The notes: a model not told the origin generated them from the sequence alone. Shown: positions 7,949 through 18,165, numbered from the stretch's first letter. The stretch: DNA of 64,000 bases from AC-32 sp963754265 (GCA_963754265.1 CAVWFB010000017.1:1-64000); one strand, 5' to 3'. Translations and numbers: made by a program.

Positions 7949-8719
7949 ATGGCCGAGGCCGAGACGAGCAGAGACGGCGCGGTCCTGACGATCACGCTCA
8001 ACCGGCCGGACGTGCTCAACGCCTTCAACGCCGACCTGCACCGCGCGCTGGCGGCCGCGCTGAAGGAGGCGCGAAGCGACCAGGTGCGCGCCGTGGTGCT
8101 CACCGGAGCGGGACGCGGGTTCTGCGTCGGGCAGGACCTGACCGAGTTCCGCGAGGCGCCGGGAGACATCGGCGACCGCCTGCGGCGCGGCTACCACCCG
8201 AACATCCGTGCGCTGCGTGCGCTCGAGAAACCGGTGCTCGCGGCGGTGAACGGCCCCGCCGCCGGGGCCGGGCTCTCGCTTGCCTGCGCCTGCGACCTGC
8301 GCCTCGCAGGCGAGGGCGCCACCTTCGTCCCGGCGTTCATCAACATCGGCCTCGTGCCGGACTCCGGCAGCACCTACTTCGTACGGCGGCTGCTCGGCAC
8401 GGCGAGGGCCTTCGAGTGGATGACCTCGGGGCGGCGCCTCGGCGCGCCCGAGGCGCTCGAGTGGGGCCTCGTCTCCGAGGTGGTGCCCGACGAGCGTCTA
8501 CCCGAGCGGGCGGCCGAGCGGGCGGCCGAGCTCGCCGCGATGCCGACCCGGGGCGTGGGCCTGACCAAGCGGCTCTTCGACCACTCCGAGAACGCGACCC
8601 TCGAGGAGCAGCTGGAGTTCGAGGCGCAGCTCCAGTCCGTCGCCACGGGGACCGCCGACTTCCGCGAGGGAGTGGCGGCGTTCCTGGAGAAACGGGAACC
8701 GCGCTTCGAGGGCCGCTGA
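7949..8719 (+). CDS. paaG: 1,2-epoxyphenylacetyl-CoA isomerase-like crotonase
   Basis: A 256-residue crotonase with ITLNRPDVLNAFNADLHRAL, oxyanion loop GAGRGFCVGQDL, and INIGLVPDSGSTYFVRRLLG. The D-S-G-S-T block is typical of PaaG, which isomerises ring-1,2-epoxyphenylacetyl-CoA to an oxepin before hydrolysis. The nearby PaaABCD epoxidase genes on the opposite strand support the assignment. Other 2-(1,2-epoxy)acyl-CoA isomerases or hydratases share the motif. The gene is divergent from the protease, 36 bp away, and is followed by an inverted repeat. Confidence 0.75.
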   Translation: MAEAETSRDGAVLTITLNRPDVLNAFNADLHRALAAALKEARSDQVRAVVLTGAGRGFCVGQDLTEFREAPGDIGDRLRRGYHPNIRALRALEKPVLAAVNGPAAGAGLSLACACDLRLAGEGATFVPAFINIGLVPDSGSTYFVRRLLGTARAFEWMTSGRRLGAPEALEWGLVSEVVPDERLPERAAERAAELAAMPTRGVGLTKRLFDHSENATLEEQLEFEAQLQSVATGTADFREGVAAFLEKREPRFEGR

Positions 8720-8721
8720 CA

Positions 8722-8740
8722 CGCCCGTTACGATCGGGCG
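8722..8740. promoter_or_regulatory. inverted repeat directly before the DUF4389 start
   Basis: Arms CGCCCG and CGGGCG enclose the loop TTACGAT between the paaG stop and ATG 8,742, leaving only one base before the start codon. It could be a weak terminator, a protein-binding site or a structure masking the start. Confidence 0.35.
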
Positions 8741-8741
8741 C

Positions 8742-9341
8742 ATGGAAACCACCGCTTCCACCACCCCGGCGCTGCACCCGATTCGCGTGCTCGTCAACGA
8801 CGACCTGCAGAGGAACCGCCTCACGGTCTTCTTCCGGCTGATCCTCGCCATCCCCGGCTTGCTCTGGGCCTCGCTCTGGGGCGTGATCGCCGTCCTGGCA
8901 CTGATCGTGGACTGGTTCGCGACCCTGATCACGGGGCGTTCGCCGGAGGGCCTGCACAACTTCCTCGCGACCTACCTGCGCTTCGTCACGCACCTGCGCG
9001 CGTACATCCTGCTGATCGCCGACCCGTTTCCCGGCTTCACCGGCCGCCAGGGGACCTACCCGATCGACCTCGAGGTCGACCCGCCCGAGCCGCAGAGCCG
9101 GCTGACGGTTCTCTTCCGGATCATCCTCGCGATCCCGGCCCTGTTCGTGGCGAACATCCTCTCGAACCTGTCCCAGCTGCTGGCCATCTTCAGCTGGTTC
9201 GTCGCACTGGTGATGGGGCGCGTGCCCGAGGGATTGCGGAACTTCGCCGCGCTCGCGCTTCGAATCGAGACGCAGACCTACGCCTACGTGATGCTGCTGA
9301 CGCAGCGCTACCCGAGCTTCAACGTCGGGATCGAGTCCTAG
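8742..9341 (+). CDS. DUF4389 membrane protein with two repeats
   Basis: A 199-residue protein made of two similar halves. Each has a polar stretch, then RLTVFFRLILAIPGLLWASL or RLTVLFRIILAIPALFVANI, a second hydrophobic helix, and a GRSPEGLHNF or GRVPEGLRNF motif followed by an LR-x2-T-H/Q-x-YAY segment. This is the DUF4389 pattern with four predicted membrane helices. The function is unknown. It is placed after paaG and convergent with the paa epoxidase operon. Confidence 0.75.
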   Translation: METTASTTPALHPIRVLVNDDLQRNRLTVFFRLILAIPGLLWASLWGVIAVLALIVDWFATLITGRSPEGLHNFLATYLRFVTHLRAYILLIADPFPGFTGRQGTYPIDLEVDPPEPQSRLTVLFRIILAIPALFVANILSNLSQLLAIFSWFVALVMGRVPEGLRNFAALALRIETQTYAYVMLLTQRYPSFNVGIES

Positions 9342-9347
9342 CCGCGG

Positions 9348-9815
9348 CTAGCCGGTCGACCCGGAGGCGCAGCCGGTCAGCCCGAGCTGCTCGCGGGCCA
9401 GCCGATCCTGGTCGGCGTCCCGTTGCTGCAGCTGCGTGAAGGCGGTCTGCACTCCCGGCTGGTCGTTGTCGCGGAGGGCGTCGTGCAGCTTCTTCGCGGC
9501 GTCCACCTCGGCGTCGGCGATCTGCATCCAGCGGTCGTAACGGCCCTGGAGGTTCTCGGGCGGGCTGAGCGCGCGGAGCTCGTCGTTGCCTTTGCGAATC
9601 ACCGGCAGCACGCGCTCGATGGCACTGGCCAGCTGGGCCGAGTCTCCGGCCGGAACGCCGCGCATCGCGGCTTGGACGCGCCGCTCGTACTTGGCGCAGA
9701 TCGCATCGGCGCGAGTGACGAACTCGGACTTCGTCAGGCGGTCGCTCCCGCCTCCGCACCCGGCCGCGACGAATGCGGGGACGGCGACGGCGAGCCACAG
9801 GAGGCGGAGAGACAT
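9348..9815 (-). CDS. predicted lipoprotein at the end of the paa operon
   Basis: A 155-residue protein with an N-terminal hydrophobic stretch LLWLAVAVPAFVAAGC; Cys20 fits a lipobox, so it is probably an exported lipoprotein. The remainder is helical and charged (FVTRADAICAKYERRVQAAM, YDRWMQIADAEVDAAKKLHD), and a similar DAIC..Y motif is common in actinobacterial secreted hypotheticals. Its ATG overlaps the paaD stop (ATGA), so it is translated with the epoxidase genes although it is not a known Paa component. A role in substrate capture at the envelope is conjecture. Confidence 0.65.
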   Translation of the reverse strand: MSLRLLWLAVAVPAFVAAGCGGGSDRLTKSEFVTRADAICAKYERRVQAAMRGVPAGDSAQLASAIERVLPVIRKGNDELRALSPPENLQGRYDRWMQIADAEVDAAKKLHDALRDNDQPGVQTAFTQLQQRDADQDRLAREQLGLTGCASGSTG

Positions 9816-10297
9816 CAGATCGTCTTGAACTGCTCGAAGGGCTGCTTGCAGCTGCGGCAGTAGCGCAGGGAGCGGCACGGCGTCGGGCCGAAGATGTTCT
9901 CGAGCCCGGTGTCGCGCGAGCCGCAGTACGGGCAGCGGAAGCCGTTCGACTCGAGTTGCACGAGCGTCGGTGGGGCCGTGCCACGGGGCGCCGGCGGCGC
10001 GAAGCCGGACGCGCGCAGCTTCTCCCGGCCTTCCGGCGTGATCCGGTCGGTCGACCACGAGTCGTCGGTGAGCACGCGAACCTCCGGCTCCGCCCCGAGC
10101 GAGCGGATGCGCTCGGCCATCGCGTCGCGCATCACCTCGAGCGCCGGGCAGCCGAGGAACGTCGGCGTGAAGTCGACCTGGACGCGGCCCTCCTCGACGT
10201 GGACGTCCCGGACGACCCCGAGCTCCACCAGCGAGATCACCGGGATCTCCGGGTCCGGGATCTCCGCGAGCGCGGCCCAGACCTGCTCGGCGGTCAC
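9815..10297 (-). CDS. paaD: phenylacetyl-CoA epoxidase maturation protein PaaD
   Basis: A 160-residue MIP18/SufT-like protein: VWAALAEIPDPEIPVISLVE and DFTPTFLGCPALEVMRDAMA at the N-terminus, and a C-terminal zinc-type motif CPYCGS...RYCRSCKQPFEQFK, the PaaD hallmark. PaaD assists assembly of the di-iron centre or Fe-S delivery for the epoxidase. The start was placed at GTG 10,297, which overlaps the paaC stop (GTGA); an upstream extension would be an arginine-rich shadow of paaC. Confidence 0.85.
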   Translation of the reverse strand: MTAEQVWAALAEIPDPEIPVISLVELGVVRDVHVEEGRVQVDFTPTFLGCPALEVMRDAMAERIRSLGAEPEVRVLTDDSWSTDRITPEGREKLRASGFAPPAPRGTAPPTLVQLESNGFRCPYCGSRDTGLENIFGPTPCRSLRYCRSCKQPFEQFKTI

Positions 10298-10884
10298 CAC
10301 GACGTTCCGGCCGGCTGCGAGCGCCGCACCATCGTCATCTCCTCCCAGAGCTCCCCGAGCTCCGGCGAGTGCCCGTCCCGCTCCTCCCGGTCGAGGATCG
10401 CGGCGGCGAGCGGCCGGAGCTCGTCGAGGGCCGCGGTGAAGCGCGGTTCCCGGGCGAGGCGGTCGAACCACATCTGGGCGTGGAGCCGGTGGTAGACCTC
10501 CTCGCGGTCGATCTTGGCGGCGAGCCCCGCCACCTCCGAGTCGTCGGAGGCCTTCAGGCGTTCGAGCCGGATCGCATCGGCCTCCTCGTAGAGATGGTGC
10601 CGCGCGATCGTGTGCTCCCAGCTCGGCAGCCGCAGCTCGACGAGCCGGGCGCAGCGGTACTCGTCGGGGTCGCGGTCGAAGGCGAGCTCGTCAGCGGTCG
10701 TGTCGAGGTCGCGCGCCGCCAGCTCGTACAGCGCCCGCGCGTGCCCGATCTCGTTCTGCGCGATCGAGGAGAAGGCGACGTCCTCCTCGAGGAAGGGCGC
10801 GATCCCGGTCCACTCCGAGTCGCGCCAGCCGAGGATCAGCTCGTCGTCAGCGATCTGGAGGAGGAGCTGTGCCCGCTCGCTCAC
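10294..10884 (-). CDS. paaC: phenylacetyl-CoA epoxidase structural subunit PaaC
   Basis: A 196-residue helical ferritin-like subunit: LLQIADDELILGWRDSEWTG, LEEDVAFSSIAQNEIGHARA and KIDREEVYHRLHAQMWFDRL. PaaC pairs with PaaA as the catalytically inactive partner in the PaaAC core that adds oxygen to phenylacetyl-CoA. It is shorter than the usual 240-250 residues, mainly at the C-terminus. Its first 38 bases overlap the end of paaB. Confidence 0.85.
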   Translation of the reverse strand: MSERAQLLLQIADDELILGWRDSEWTGIAPFLEEDVAFSSIAQNEIGHARALYELAARDLDTTADELAFDRDPDEYRCARLVELRLPSWEHTIARHHLYEEADAIRLERLKASDDSEVAGLAAKIDREEVYHRLHAQMWFDRLAREPRFTAALDELRPLAAAILDREERDGHSPELGELWEEMTMVRRSQPAGTSW

Positions 10885-11134
10885 GTGCCTCCTTGAGCTT
10901 CTCCTTCAGCGGATAGCCGTCCACGCGGTGGTAGTTCCGGTTCAGCTCGTCGACGAAGTCGTCGATCTCGCGGACGGCGTTCCGGGGAACGACCCACAGC
11001 GCGGTCGACTCGCCGCGGCGTCCGTACTGCTCCCGCGCGTACCACTCGGCGAAGCGCTCGTCGGGAGCCTCGATCGAGCCGGCGTGCTGGAAGGCCTGGC
11101 CCTTCCGCTCCTGCCGGAACACCTCGTAGATCAC
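10847..11134 (-). CDS. paaB: phenylacetyl-CoA epoxidase subunit PaaB
   Basis: A 95-residue protein starting VIYEVFRQERKGQAFQHAGS; YEVF.Q...G..H.H.GS is the PaaB signature, followed by EAPDERFAEWYAREQYGRRG. PaaB bridges PaaAC heterodimers. GTG 11,134 is preferred because conservation begins there. A longer frame reaches back through the palindromic repeat and encodes unrelated residues. Confidence 0.85.
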   Translation of the reverse strand: MIYEVFRQERKGQAFQHAGSIEAPDERFAEWYAREQYGRRGESTALWVVPRNAVREIDDFVDELNRNYHRVDGYPLKEKLKEARERAGTAPPPDR

Positions 11135-11151
11135 GCCGGCGCCCCGTCCCC

Positions 11152-11198
11152 TTTGTGCTCCAGTGCACGAGTTCCCATCTTGTTCACTGGAGCACAAG
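11152..11198. repeat. 47-bp palindromic element, copy A, between paaA and paaB
   Basis: Perfect 13-bp arms TTGTGCTCCAGTG (11,153-11,165) and CACTGGAGCACAA (11,185-11,197) enclose 19 nt. A second copy lies at 19,788-19,834 between the E1 genes. The loop ends AACAAG and TCGTG are shared once the two copies are placed in the same orientation relative to transcription. Confidence 0.85.
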
Positions 11199-11204
11199 CA
11201 CGGT

Positions 11205-12107
11205 TCAGGCGGCGTCGGAGAGGATGACCGCTCGGACCCACGCCGAGTTCTCGCGCGCCTTGCGCCTGAGGTCTAGCCGCTCCTCGGTCTTCGGGCCGTG
11301 GCCCGTCACGACGTGCATGAGCTCGTCCCAGTCGGGCTCCGTGTAGTGCCAGCGCCCGGTCTCCTCGTCCTTCCGCAGCGCCGGGTCGGGCACGGTCAGG
11401 CCGAGCTCCCAGATCTGCGGCACGTAGCCGTCGAGGAACTGCTGGCGCGCCTCGTCGTTCCCCTGGCTCTTGATCCGCCAGACCACCATCGGGTCCTCGT
11501 CGGCGGGGATCGGGTTGCCGTGGAACTGCATCAGCGGGCCCCACCAGCGGGTGACGGCCTCCTGCACCAGCTCGCGCTGGTCGTCGGTGCCGTTCATCAG
11601 GGTCAGGATCACGTCGCGGCCGTGGAGGATGTGGAACGACTCCTCCCAGCAGATCTTCTTCATGATCCGCGCGTAGGGCGCGTACGAGCACTTGAGCAGC
11701 GCCTTCTGGCTGATGATCGCCGCGGCGTCCACGAGCCAGGCGATGACGCCGACGTCGCCCCAGGTCTTGGTCGGGTAGTGGAAGACGTTGTGGAACTTCG
11801 CCTTGCCCGAGATCAGGTCGTCGAGGCACTGCTCGCGGGGCTTCCCGAGATCCTCGACGACGCGGTAGATCAGCTGTGCGTGGCCGACCTCGTCCTGCAC
11901 CTTCGCCGTGAGCGCGAGCTTGCGCTGCAGCGTCGGCGCGCGCAGGATCCATTCGCGCTCGGGCAGCACGCCCATCAGCTCCGAGTTGCCGTGCATCTCG
12001 ATGAACTTGCGCAGGCGGGCCCGGTACTCGTCGGGCATCCAGTCGTCGGTCTCGACCTGGCCGCCGGACTGCACGTATTCGAGGAATCCCTGCTCTTGCT
12101 CTGTCAT
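11205..12107 (-). CDS. paaA: phenylacetyl-CoA 1,2-epoxidase catalytic subunit PaaA
   Basis: A 300-residue di-iron oxygenase subunit. Iron ligands are visible in KVQDEVGHAQLIYRVVEDLG (E-x2-H) and CWEESFHILHGRD (E-x2-H). Conserved FHYPTKTWGDVGVIAWLVDA and MQFHGNPIPADEDPMVVWRI confirm PaaA. It converts phenylacetyl-CoA to the ring 1,2-epoxide with PaaB, PaaC and PaaD. The reductase PaaE and ligase PaaK are not in this window. ATG 12,107 follows a GGAGG ribosome site and faces a palindromic operator-like site at 12,121-12,140. It is the first gene of the minus-strand paaABCD-lipoprotein operon. Confidence 0.93.
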   Translation of the reverse strand: MTEQEQGFLEYVQSGGQVETDDWMPDEYRARLRKFIEMHGNSELMGVLPEREWILRAPTLQRKLALTAKVQDEVGHAQLIYRVVEDLGKPREQCLDDLISGKAKFHNVFHYPTKTWGDVGVIAWLVDAAAIISQKALLKCSYAPYARIMKKICWEESFHILHGRDVILTLMNGTDDQRELVQEAVTRWWGPLMQFHGNPIPADEDPMVVWRIKSQGNDEARQQFLDGYVPQIWELGLTVPDPALRKDEETGRWHYTEPDWDELMHVVTGHGPKTEERLDLRRKARENSAWVRAVILSDAA

Positions 12108-12120
12108 CCGGACGCCTCCC

Positions 12121-12140
12121 AACCGAACGATCGTTAGGGT
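12121..12140. promoter_or_regulatory. candidate TetR/PaaR operator between divergent paaA and dehydrogenase-regulator operons
   Basis: Perfect palindrome AACGATCGTT (12,126-12,135) with further outer matches CC/GG, centred in the 42-bp gap between the paaA start and GTG 12,150. A TetR dimer bound here would block both promoters. The TetR gene is the second gene of the + operon. Confidence 0.6.
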
Positions 12141-12149
12141 GGAAGTGTA

Positions 12150-12917
12150 GTGGCTGCGAGGACGGTTGGCCTGCTTCATCCCGGCGAGATGGGGGCCGCG
12201 GTCGGTGCGGTCCTGCGCGATCGGGGCCTGCGAGTCCTCTGGGCCTCGGAGGGGCGAAGCGCCGAGACCCGGGAGCGCGCCGAGGCCGCAGGGCTCGAGG
12301 ATGCCGGCTCCGCGGCGGAGCTGGCCGGGAGCGACGTGCTGCTGTCCGTTTGCCCGCCCCACGCGGCTCTCGACGTCGCGCGTTCGGTCGGGCGGTTCGA
12401 GGGTCTCTACGTGGACGCGAACGCCGTTGCGCCGGCCACCGCCCGCAAGGTCGCGGAGATCGTCCGTGCCGCAGGCGGCGAGCTCGTCGACGGCGGCATC
12501 GTCGGCTCGCCCCCGCGCGAGGCCGGCACGACGCGGCTGTATCTCTCCGGCGCGCAGGCGGGCTCGATACGCGAGCTGTTCGCGGGCTCGGTCGTGGACG
12601 CACGCGTGGTCTCGGACGAGGTCGGTGCCGCTTCGGCAGTCAAGATGGCCTACGCAGGCTGGACGAAAGGGACGGCCGCGCTGCTGCTCGCGATCAGGGA
12701 GCTTGCCCGCACGGAAGGAGTCGAGGAGGCGTTGCTCGAGGAGTGGGATCTGTCGCTGCCGGAGCTGCGCGACCGCTACCGGCGCGCCGCCCGCTCGGCC
12801 GACGCGAAGGGCTGGCGCTGGGTCGGGGAGATGGAGGAGATCGCCGCGACCTTCGAGGCCGCGGGTCTGCCGGACGGCTTCCATCGAGCGGCTGCAGAGG
12901 TCTACCGCGACCGATGA
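12150..12917 (+). CDS. NAD-binding beta-hydroxyacid dehydrogenase-like protein
   Basis: A 255-residue protein with a Rossmann start TVGLLHPGEMGAAVGAVLRD (GxGxMG-like, with P replacing G) and conserved YVDANAVAPATARKVAEIV and FVDGGIVGSPP-type segments, as in the 6-phosphogluconate/3-hydroxyisobutyrate dehydrogenase family. The C-terminal helical domain contains KMAYAGWTKGTAALLLAIRE in the place of the catalytic-lysine helix. Possible role: oxidation of a hydroxyacid released by ring degradation, or imine reduction. GTG 12,150 is close to the operator, and its stop overlaps the TetR start. Confidence 0.7.
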   Translation: MAARTVGLLHPGEMGAAVGAVLRDRGLRVLWASEGRSAETRERAEAAGLEDAGSAAELAGSDVLLSVCPPHAALDVARSVGRFEGLYVDANAVAPATARKVAEIVRAAGGELVDGGIVGSPPREAGTTRLYLSGAQAGSIRELFAGSVVDARVVSDEVGAASAVKMAYAGWTKGTAALLLAIRELARTEGVEEALLEEWDLSLPELRDRYRRAARSADAKGWRWVGEMEEIAATFEAAGLPDGFHRAAAEVYRDR

Positions 12918-13492
12918 GCACCCGTCGCGAAGAGCTGACCCGCCAGGCCGCGCGGCTGTTCGCGCAGAAGGGCTACCACGGCACCTCGATCGGCGAGATC
13001 GCCGAGGCGCTCGGGGTGCAGAAGGGCTCGCTCTACGCCCACATCTCCTCGAAGCAGGACCTGCTCTACGAGACGATGCTCGAAGGCGCGCGCGCCTTCC
13101 ACGCGGGCCTCGACGCGATCGGCGACGAGCTGCGGCCGTCCGAGAAGATCCGCCTCGCGCTGCGCTCGCACCTGCGCGTGGTCGCCGACCAGCTCGACGT
13201 CGCGACCGTGTTCGTGCAGGAGTGGCGCTATCTCGAGGGCGCGCGGCGCGACGAGATCATCGGTGAGCGGCGGCGCTACGAGGAGCGCATCCGCGCGCTC
13301 TTCCGCGAGGGCCGCGACCTCGGCGAGCTGCGCAGCGACCTCGACGACGCGACGGCGGCGCTGCTCGCCCTCTCGGCGGCGAACTGGGCATACACGTGGC
13401 TGCAGCCCGGGCGCGACACCGACGAGCTCGCCGACCGCTTCTACGCGTTGCTCGTCGACGGGATCCGCGGCTACGCGACTCCCGCGGCCTGA
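12914..13492 (+). CDS. TetR-family regulator, probable PaaR-type repressor
   Basis: A 192-residue TetR protein: helix-turn-helix at about residues 8-50 (ARLFAQKGYHGTSIGEIAEA, LGVQKGSLYAHISSKQDLLY) and a ligand-binding domain with FVQEWRYLEGARRDEIIGER. ATG 12,914 overlaps the preceding stop (ATGA). Its operon diverges from paaABCD across a palindrome, so it probably represses both and is released by phenylacetyl-CoA, as PaaR proteins are in other Gram-positive and Thermus lineages. The effector is inferred. Confidence 0.8.
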   Translation: MSTRREELTRQAARLFAQKGYHGTSIGEIAEALGVQKGSLYAHISSKQDLLYETMLEGARAFHAGLDAIGDELRPSEKIRLALRSHLRVVADQLDVATVFVQEWRYLEGARRDEIIGERRRYEERIRALFREGRDLGELRSDLDDATAALLALSAANWAYTWLQPGRDTDELADRFYALLVDGIRGYATPAA

Positions 13493-13493
13493 G

Positions 13494-13598
13494 TCACCGC
13501 CGCCGCGGGTCGTCGCCGCTCGCGTAGGTGATCGCCCTCCTCCACTCGATGCCGGCCTCGGCGAGCCCCTCCTTGATCCGCTCGCGCGCCGTGCGCAT
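13494..13598 (-). CDS. possible 34-residue small protein
   Basis: ATG 13,598 opens a 34-codon frame: MRTARERIKEGLAEAGIEWR, then RAITYASGDDPRRR. The composition is plausible for a real peptide (amphipathic helix, no Arg-rich shadow pattern at the start). It fills the 120-bp gap between the tetR and lipid-kinase genes. There is no clear ribosome site and no family recognised. Confidence 0.25.
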   Translation of the reverse strand: MRTARERIKEGLAEAGIEWRRAITYASGDDPRRR

Positions 13599-13612
13599 GC
13601 TCGCGGCAGCTT

Positions 13613-14504
13613 ATGGAAGTCGTCCTGATCGTGAACCCGTTCGCAAGCGGGGTCTCGGAAGCGCGTGTCGAGGCCGTCGAGCGAGAGCTGCAGCGCGTCG
13701 CCGACGTCCGCAGGCGCGTCACGGAACGGCCGAGGCACGGTGCCGAGCTCGCCGCCGAGGTGCTCCCGGAGCAGGCGCTCGTCGTCTTCTCCGGCGACGG
13801 TGGGTTCAACGAGGTGCTGAACGGCGTCTCGGACGGCGTCCCGGTCGGGTTCCTTCCGGGCGGCGGGAACGAGCGTGCTCTCGCGGGCGCTCGGGCTCCC
13901 CCGCGATCCGGTCGCCGCCGCCAGGCAGGTCGCCGAGGCACTCGAGACCGGGCGGGAGCGGCGGATCTCGCTCGGGCGCGTGAACGGACGCCGCTTCGGC
14001 TTCTCCGCGGGAATCGGCCTCGACGCCGAGCTCGTCCGCCGCGTCGACGCGCTCGGGCGCCGGGACGACGGCAAGCGACCGGGCGACCTCGCCTACCTGC
14101 TTGCCGCCGCAAGGCTCGCCGGAAGCAGGCGAGGACGCTTCGAGCCCGCGCTCGAGGTACGGGGCCTCGGGAGAGCGGCCTTCGCGCTCGTGGCGAACAC
14201 CGACCCGTACACCTACGCAGGCCGCGTGTCCGTGCACGTGGCGCCCGAGGCGCGGTTCGAGCTCGGGCTCGACCTCGTCGCACCGGAGAAGGCCGGGCCC
14301 GCCGACCTCCCTCGACTCCTGGGCTACGCGCTGCGCGGCAAGGGGCTGGAGACCGCGAGCGACGTCCTCTACGGCCACGATCTCGACCGGATCGAGATCC
14401 GTTGCGACCGGCCGCTTCCGCTGCAGGCCGACGGCGAGGACCTCGGCGACGTCGAGGAAGCCGTCTTCGAGGCCGAGCGGGACGCGATCGCGGTGCTCAT
14501 CTAG
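13613..14504 (+). pseudogene. YegS/diacylglycerol-kinase-like lipid kinase, frameshifted
   Basis: NAD-kinase-fold lipid kinase. N-terminal VVLIVNPFASGVSEARVEAV, catalytic loop FSGDGGFNEVLNGV and LPGG; then near 13,867 an extra A moves the frame. The next frame continues VLSRALGLPRDPVAAARQVA, GRRFGFSAGIGLDAELV, VANTDPYTYAGRV and DLDRIEIRCDRPLPLQADGE, the last being the C-terminal GE of the family. About 297 residues if repaired, which is normal length. It phosphorylates diacylglycerol, sphingosine or a similar lipid at the membrane; the substrate is not defined. The homopolymer-like context suggests a sequencing indel. Confidence 0.75.
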
Positions 14505-14513
14505 GGTTCGGTC

Positions 14514-15406
14514 GTGAGTGGGGCTCGAAAGCTCCTGCTGAGCGGCGCGGCGGTGACCGCGCTGCTCGTGTTCGTCGCGATTGCGAGCCACGCTCACCGG
14601 CCGGGCGGCGGCAGCGGCGGTGGGAGCGCACAGGCGCCCTCGCTGGTCTCCGACTACCTCTCGACGATCGCGCTCGTGGTGATGCCGATCGGGGCGATCC
14701 TCGTGATCTGGGGCCTGGCCAACCGCCGGCGCCAGCAGGCGCTGCAGGGGCGCACGAACTGGCGGCGGACGCTCGTCGCGGTCACCATCATCTCGCTGCT
14801 CCTCTCGGCCGCGGTCTTCACCGCCGACAGGCGCCAGCGGGACGCCGCGGGACGGCCCGGCGCGCTTCCGCCCATCGGGATCCTCGGCGGCGCATCGGGT
14901 CCGCAGGCCGCCCAGAGGCGCCAGCCCGTGACGGCCAAGCCGCACACGCCACAGTGGCGCTGGCTGCCGGTGCTCGTGCTCGGCTCGCTCCTGCTCGGGA
15001 TCTTCGTCACCGCGGGCGTGGTCACGGCCCAGGCGCGCCGCAACCGTGAGGCCCTCGACGAAGAGGCCGGGCTCAAGCGGGCACTCGACGAGGTGCTGTC
15101 CGACTCGCTGGACGACCTGCGCGCCGAGGGCGATCCGCGCCGGGCCGTGATCCGGGCATACGCGCGGATGGAGAAGACCTTCGCCGCCTACGGCGTTCCA
15201 CGCGAGGAGCACGAGACCCCGGTCGAGTACATGGGCCGAGTCCTCGACAGCCTGCGCGTGAGCTCATACGCCGTGCGGCGGCTCGTCCAGCTGTTCGAGC
15301 GCGCGAAGTTCAGCCCGCACGAAGTGGGGCCGCCGATGAAGGACGACGCGATCGAGGCGCTCGCCGGCCTTCGTTCCGAGCTCGAGGTGGAGAGGATGCA
15401 GGCGGC

Positions 15407-15410
<4 letters not shown>
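14514..15410 (+). CDS. DUF4129-containing membrane protein
   Basis: A 298-residue protein with three predicted membrane helices (about residues 8-25, 45-65 and 85-105), a Pro/Ala-rich linker, and a further helix at about 150-172 (WLPVLVLGSLLLGIFVTAGV). The cytoplasmic C-terminus ADGDPRRAVIRAYARMEK-like, GVPREEHETPVEYMGRVL and FERAKFSPHEV match DUF4129. These proteins accompany MoxR ATPases and DUF58 proteins, sometimes with transglutaminases, in envelope or enzyme maturation. It overlaps the next start by 4 nt. Confidence 0.75.
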
Positions 15411-16893
<1,483 letters not shown>

Positions 16894-16897
<4 letters not shown>

Positions 16898-18165
16898 CTC
16901 GCGCGGCGACGGCGAAGCTCGGCGCGTACACCACGCTCACCGGTGCCGGCCTCCTGTCCGCGCTCGTGCTCGGCCGCCCGGAGCTGGCCGCCCTGGCGGC
17001 GCCGTTCGCCGCCCTCCTCGTTGTCGGGCTCTCGCTTGCGGAGACGCCGCGCGTCTCGGCGGTATTCGACCTGGACACCGAGCGGCAGGTCCAGGGTGAG
17101 CCGGTCGAGGCCGACCTCGAGCTGCGGGCGGAGACGTCCATCCCGCGCCTCGAGGTCCTCTTCGACCTCCCGGAGGGGCTGGTCGCGGAAACGCCGAACC
17201 CGCAGCTGCTCGGCTTTCACGCCGGTCAGCGGCGCGAGATCGAGCACCTCATCCGCTGCGAGCGCTGGGGCGCCCACCTCGTCGGCGACCTCGTCCTTCG
17301 CGCGCACGATGCCTTCGGGCTGTTCGTCTTCGAGCAGACCCTCGAGGGGCGGCTCCCGCTGAAGGTCTACCCGCGCGGCGAGGTGCTGCGAGAGCTGCTG
17401 CGGCCGCTCGAGACGCAGCCCTTCGCCGGCAACCAGCTCCCTCGCACGCGCGGCGAGGGGATCGAGTTCGCGGACATGCGGCCGTTCGTTCCGGGCGACC
17501 GGGTCCGCCGCGTCAACTGGCGGGCCACGGCGCGGCGAGGTGAGCCATGGGTGAACGAGACCCATCCGGAACGGAACACCGACGTCGTCATCTTCCTCGA
17601 CACCTTCGCCGAGGCCCGCGGCCACGGCGAGAGCACGCTCGACCACGCGGTGCACGCCGCGGCGTCGCTCGCGGTCCACTACATGCGCGAGAAGGACCGC
17701 GTCGGCCTCGTCGCCTTCGGTGGCGTGCTGAACTGGCTGACCGCCTCGAGCGGGCTCGTCCAGCTCTACCGCGTCCTCGACTCGCTGCTCGACGCCGAGA
17801 TCTTCCTGAGCTACGCGTGGAAGGACGTCAACCTGCTTCCGGTGCGCACGCTGCCGCCGCACGCACTCGTGCTGGCGCTCACGCCGCTGCTCGACGAGCG
17901 GTCGGTGCGGGCGCTGCTCGACCTCCGCGCCCGCGGCTTCGACCTGGCGGTCGTCGAGATCTCGCCCGTGCCGTTCGCCCCCGCGGGCGAGCAGGAGCTC
18001 GACGAGCTTGCGCGCCGGCTCTGGCTCTTGCGCCGCGACGCCTTGCGCAGGCGCTACCTGCGGCTCGGGGTGCCGGTCGCCGAGTGGCGCGACGGCGTCC
18101 CGCTCCAGGCCGTGCTGGAGGAGGTGAGGACATTCAGGCGCCACGCCCGGGTCACGCGCGTCTAG
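16894..18165 (+). CDS. DUF58 domain protein, MoxR partner
   Basis: 423 residues starting at GTG 16,894 (GTGA overlap with the moxR stop). Two membrane helices (about 10-45) precede a beta-rich region, then the DUF58 core FAGNQLPRTRGEGIEFADMR, FVPGDRVRRVNWRATARRG and a vWA-like domain with DVVIFLDTFAEA in the MIDAS position, where DxSxS is degenerate. DUF58 proteins are membrane-bound partners of MoxR chaperones and may present metal-dependent adhesion domains. It is translationally coupled in the operon DUF4129-MoxR-DUF58-membrane protein. Confidence 0.85.

Noticed and set aside
10847..11197. Longer PaaB starting inside the palindrome
   Set aside because: The added 21 residues are translated repeat sequence; conservation starts at GTG 11,134.
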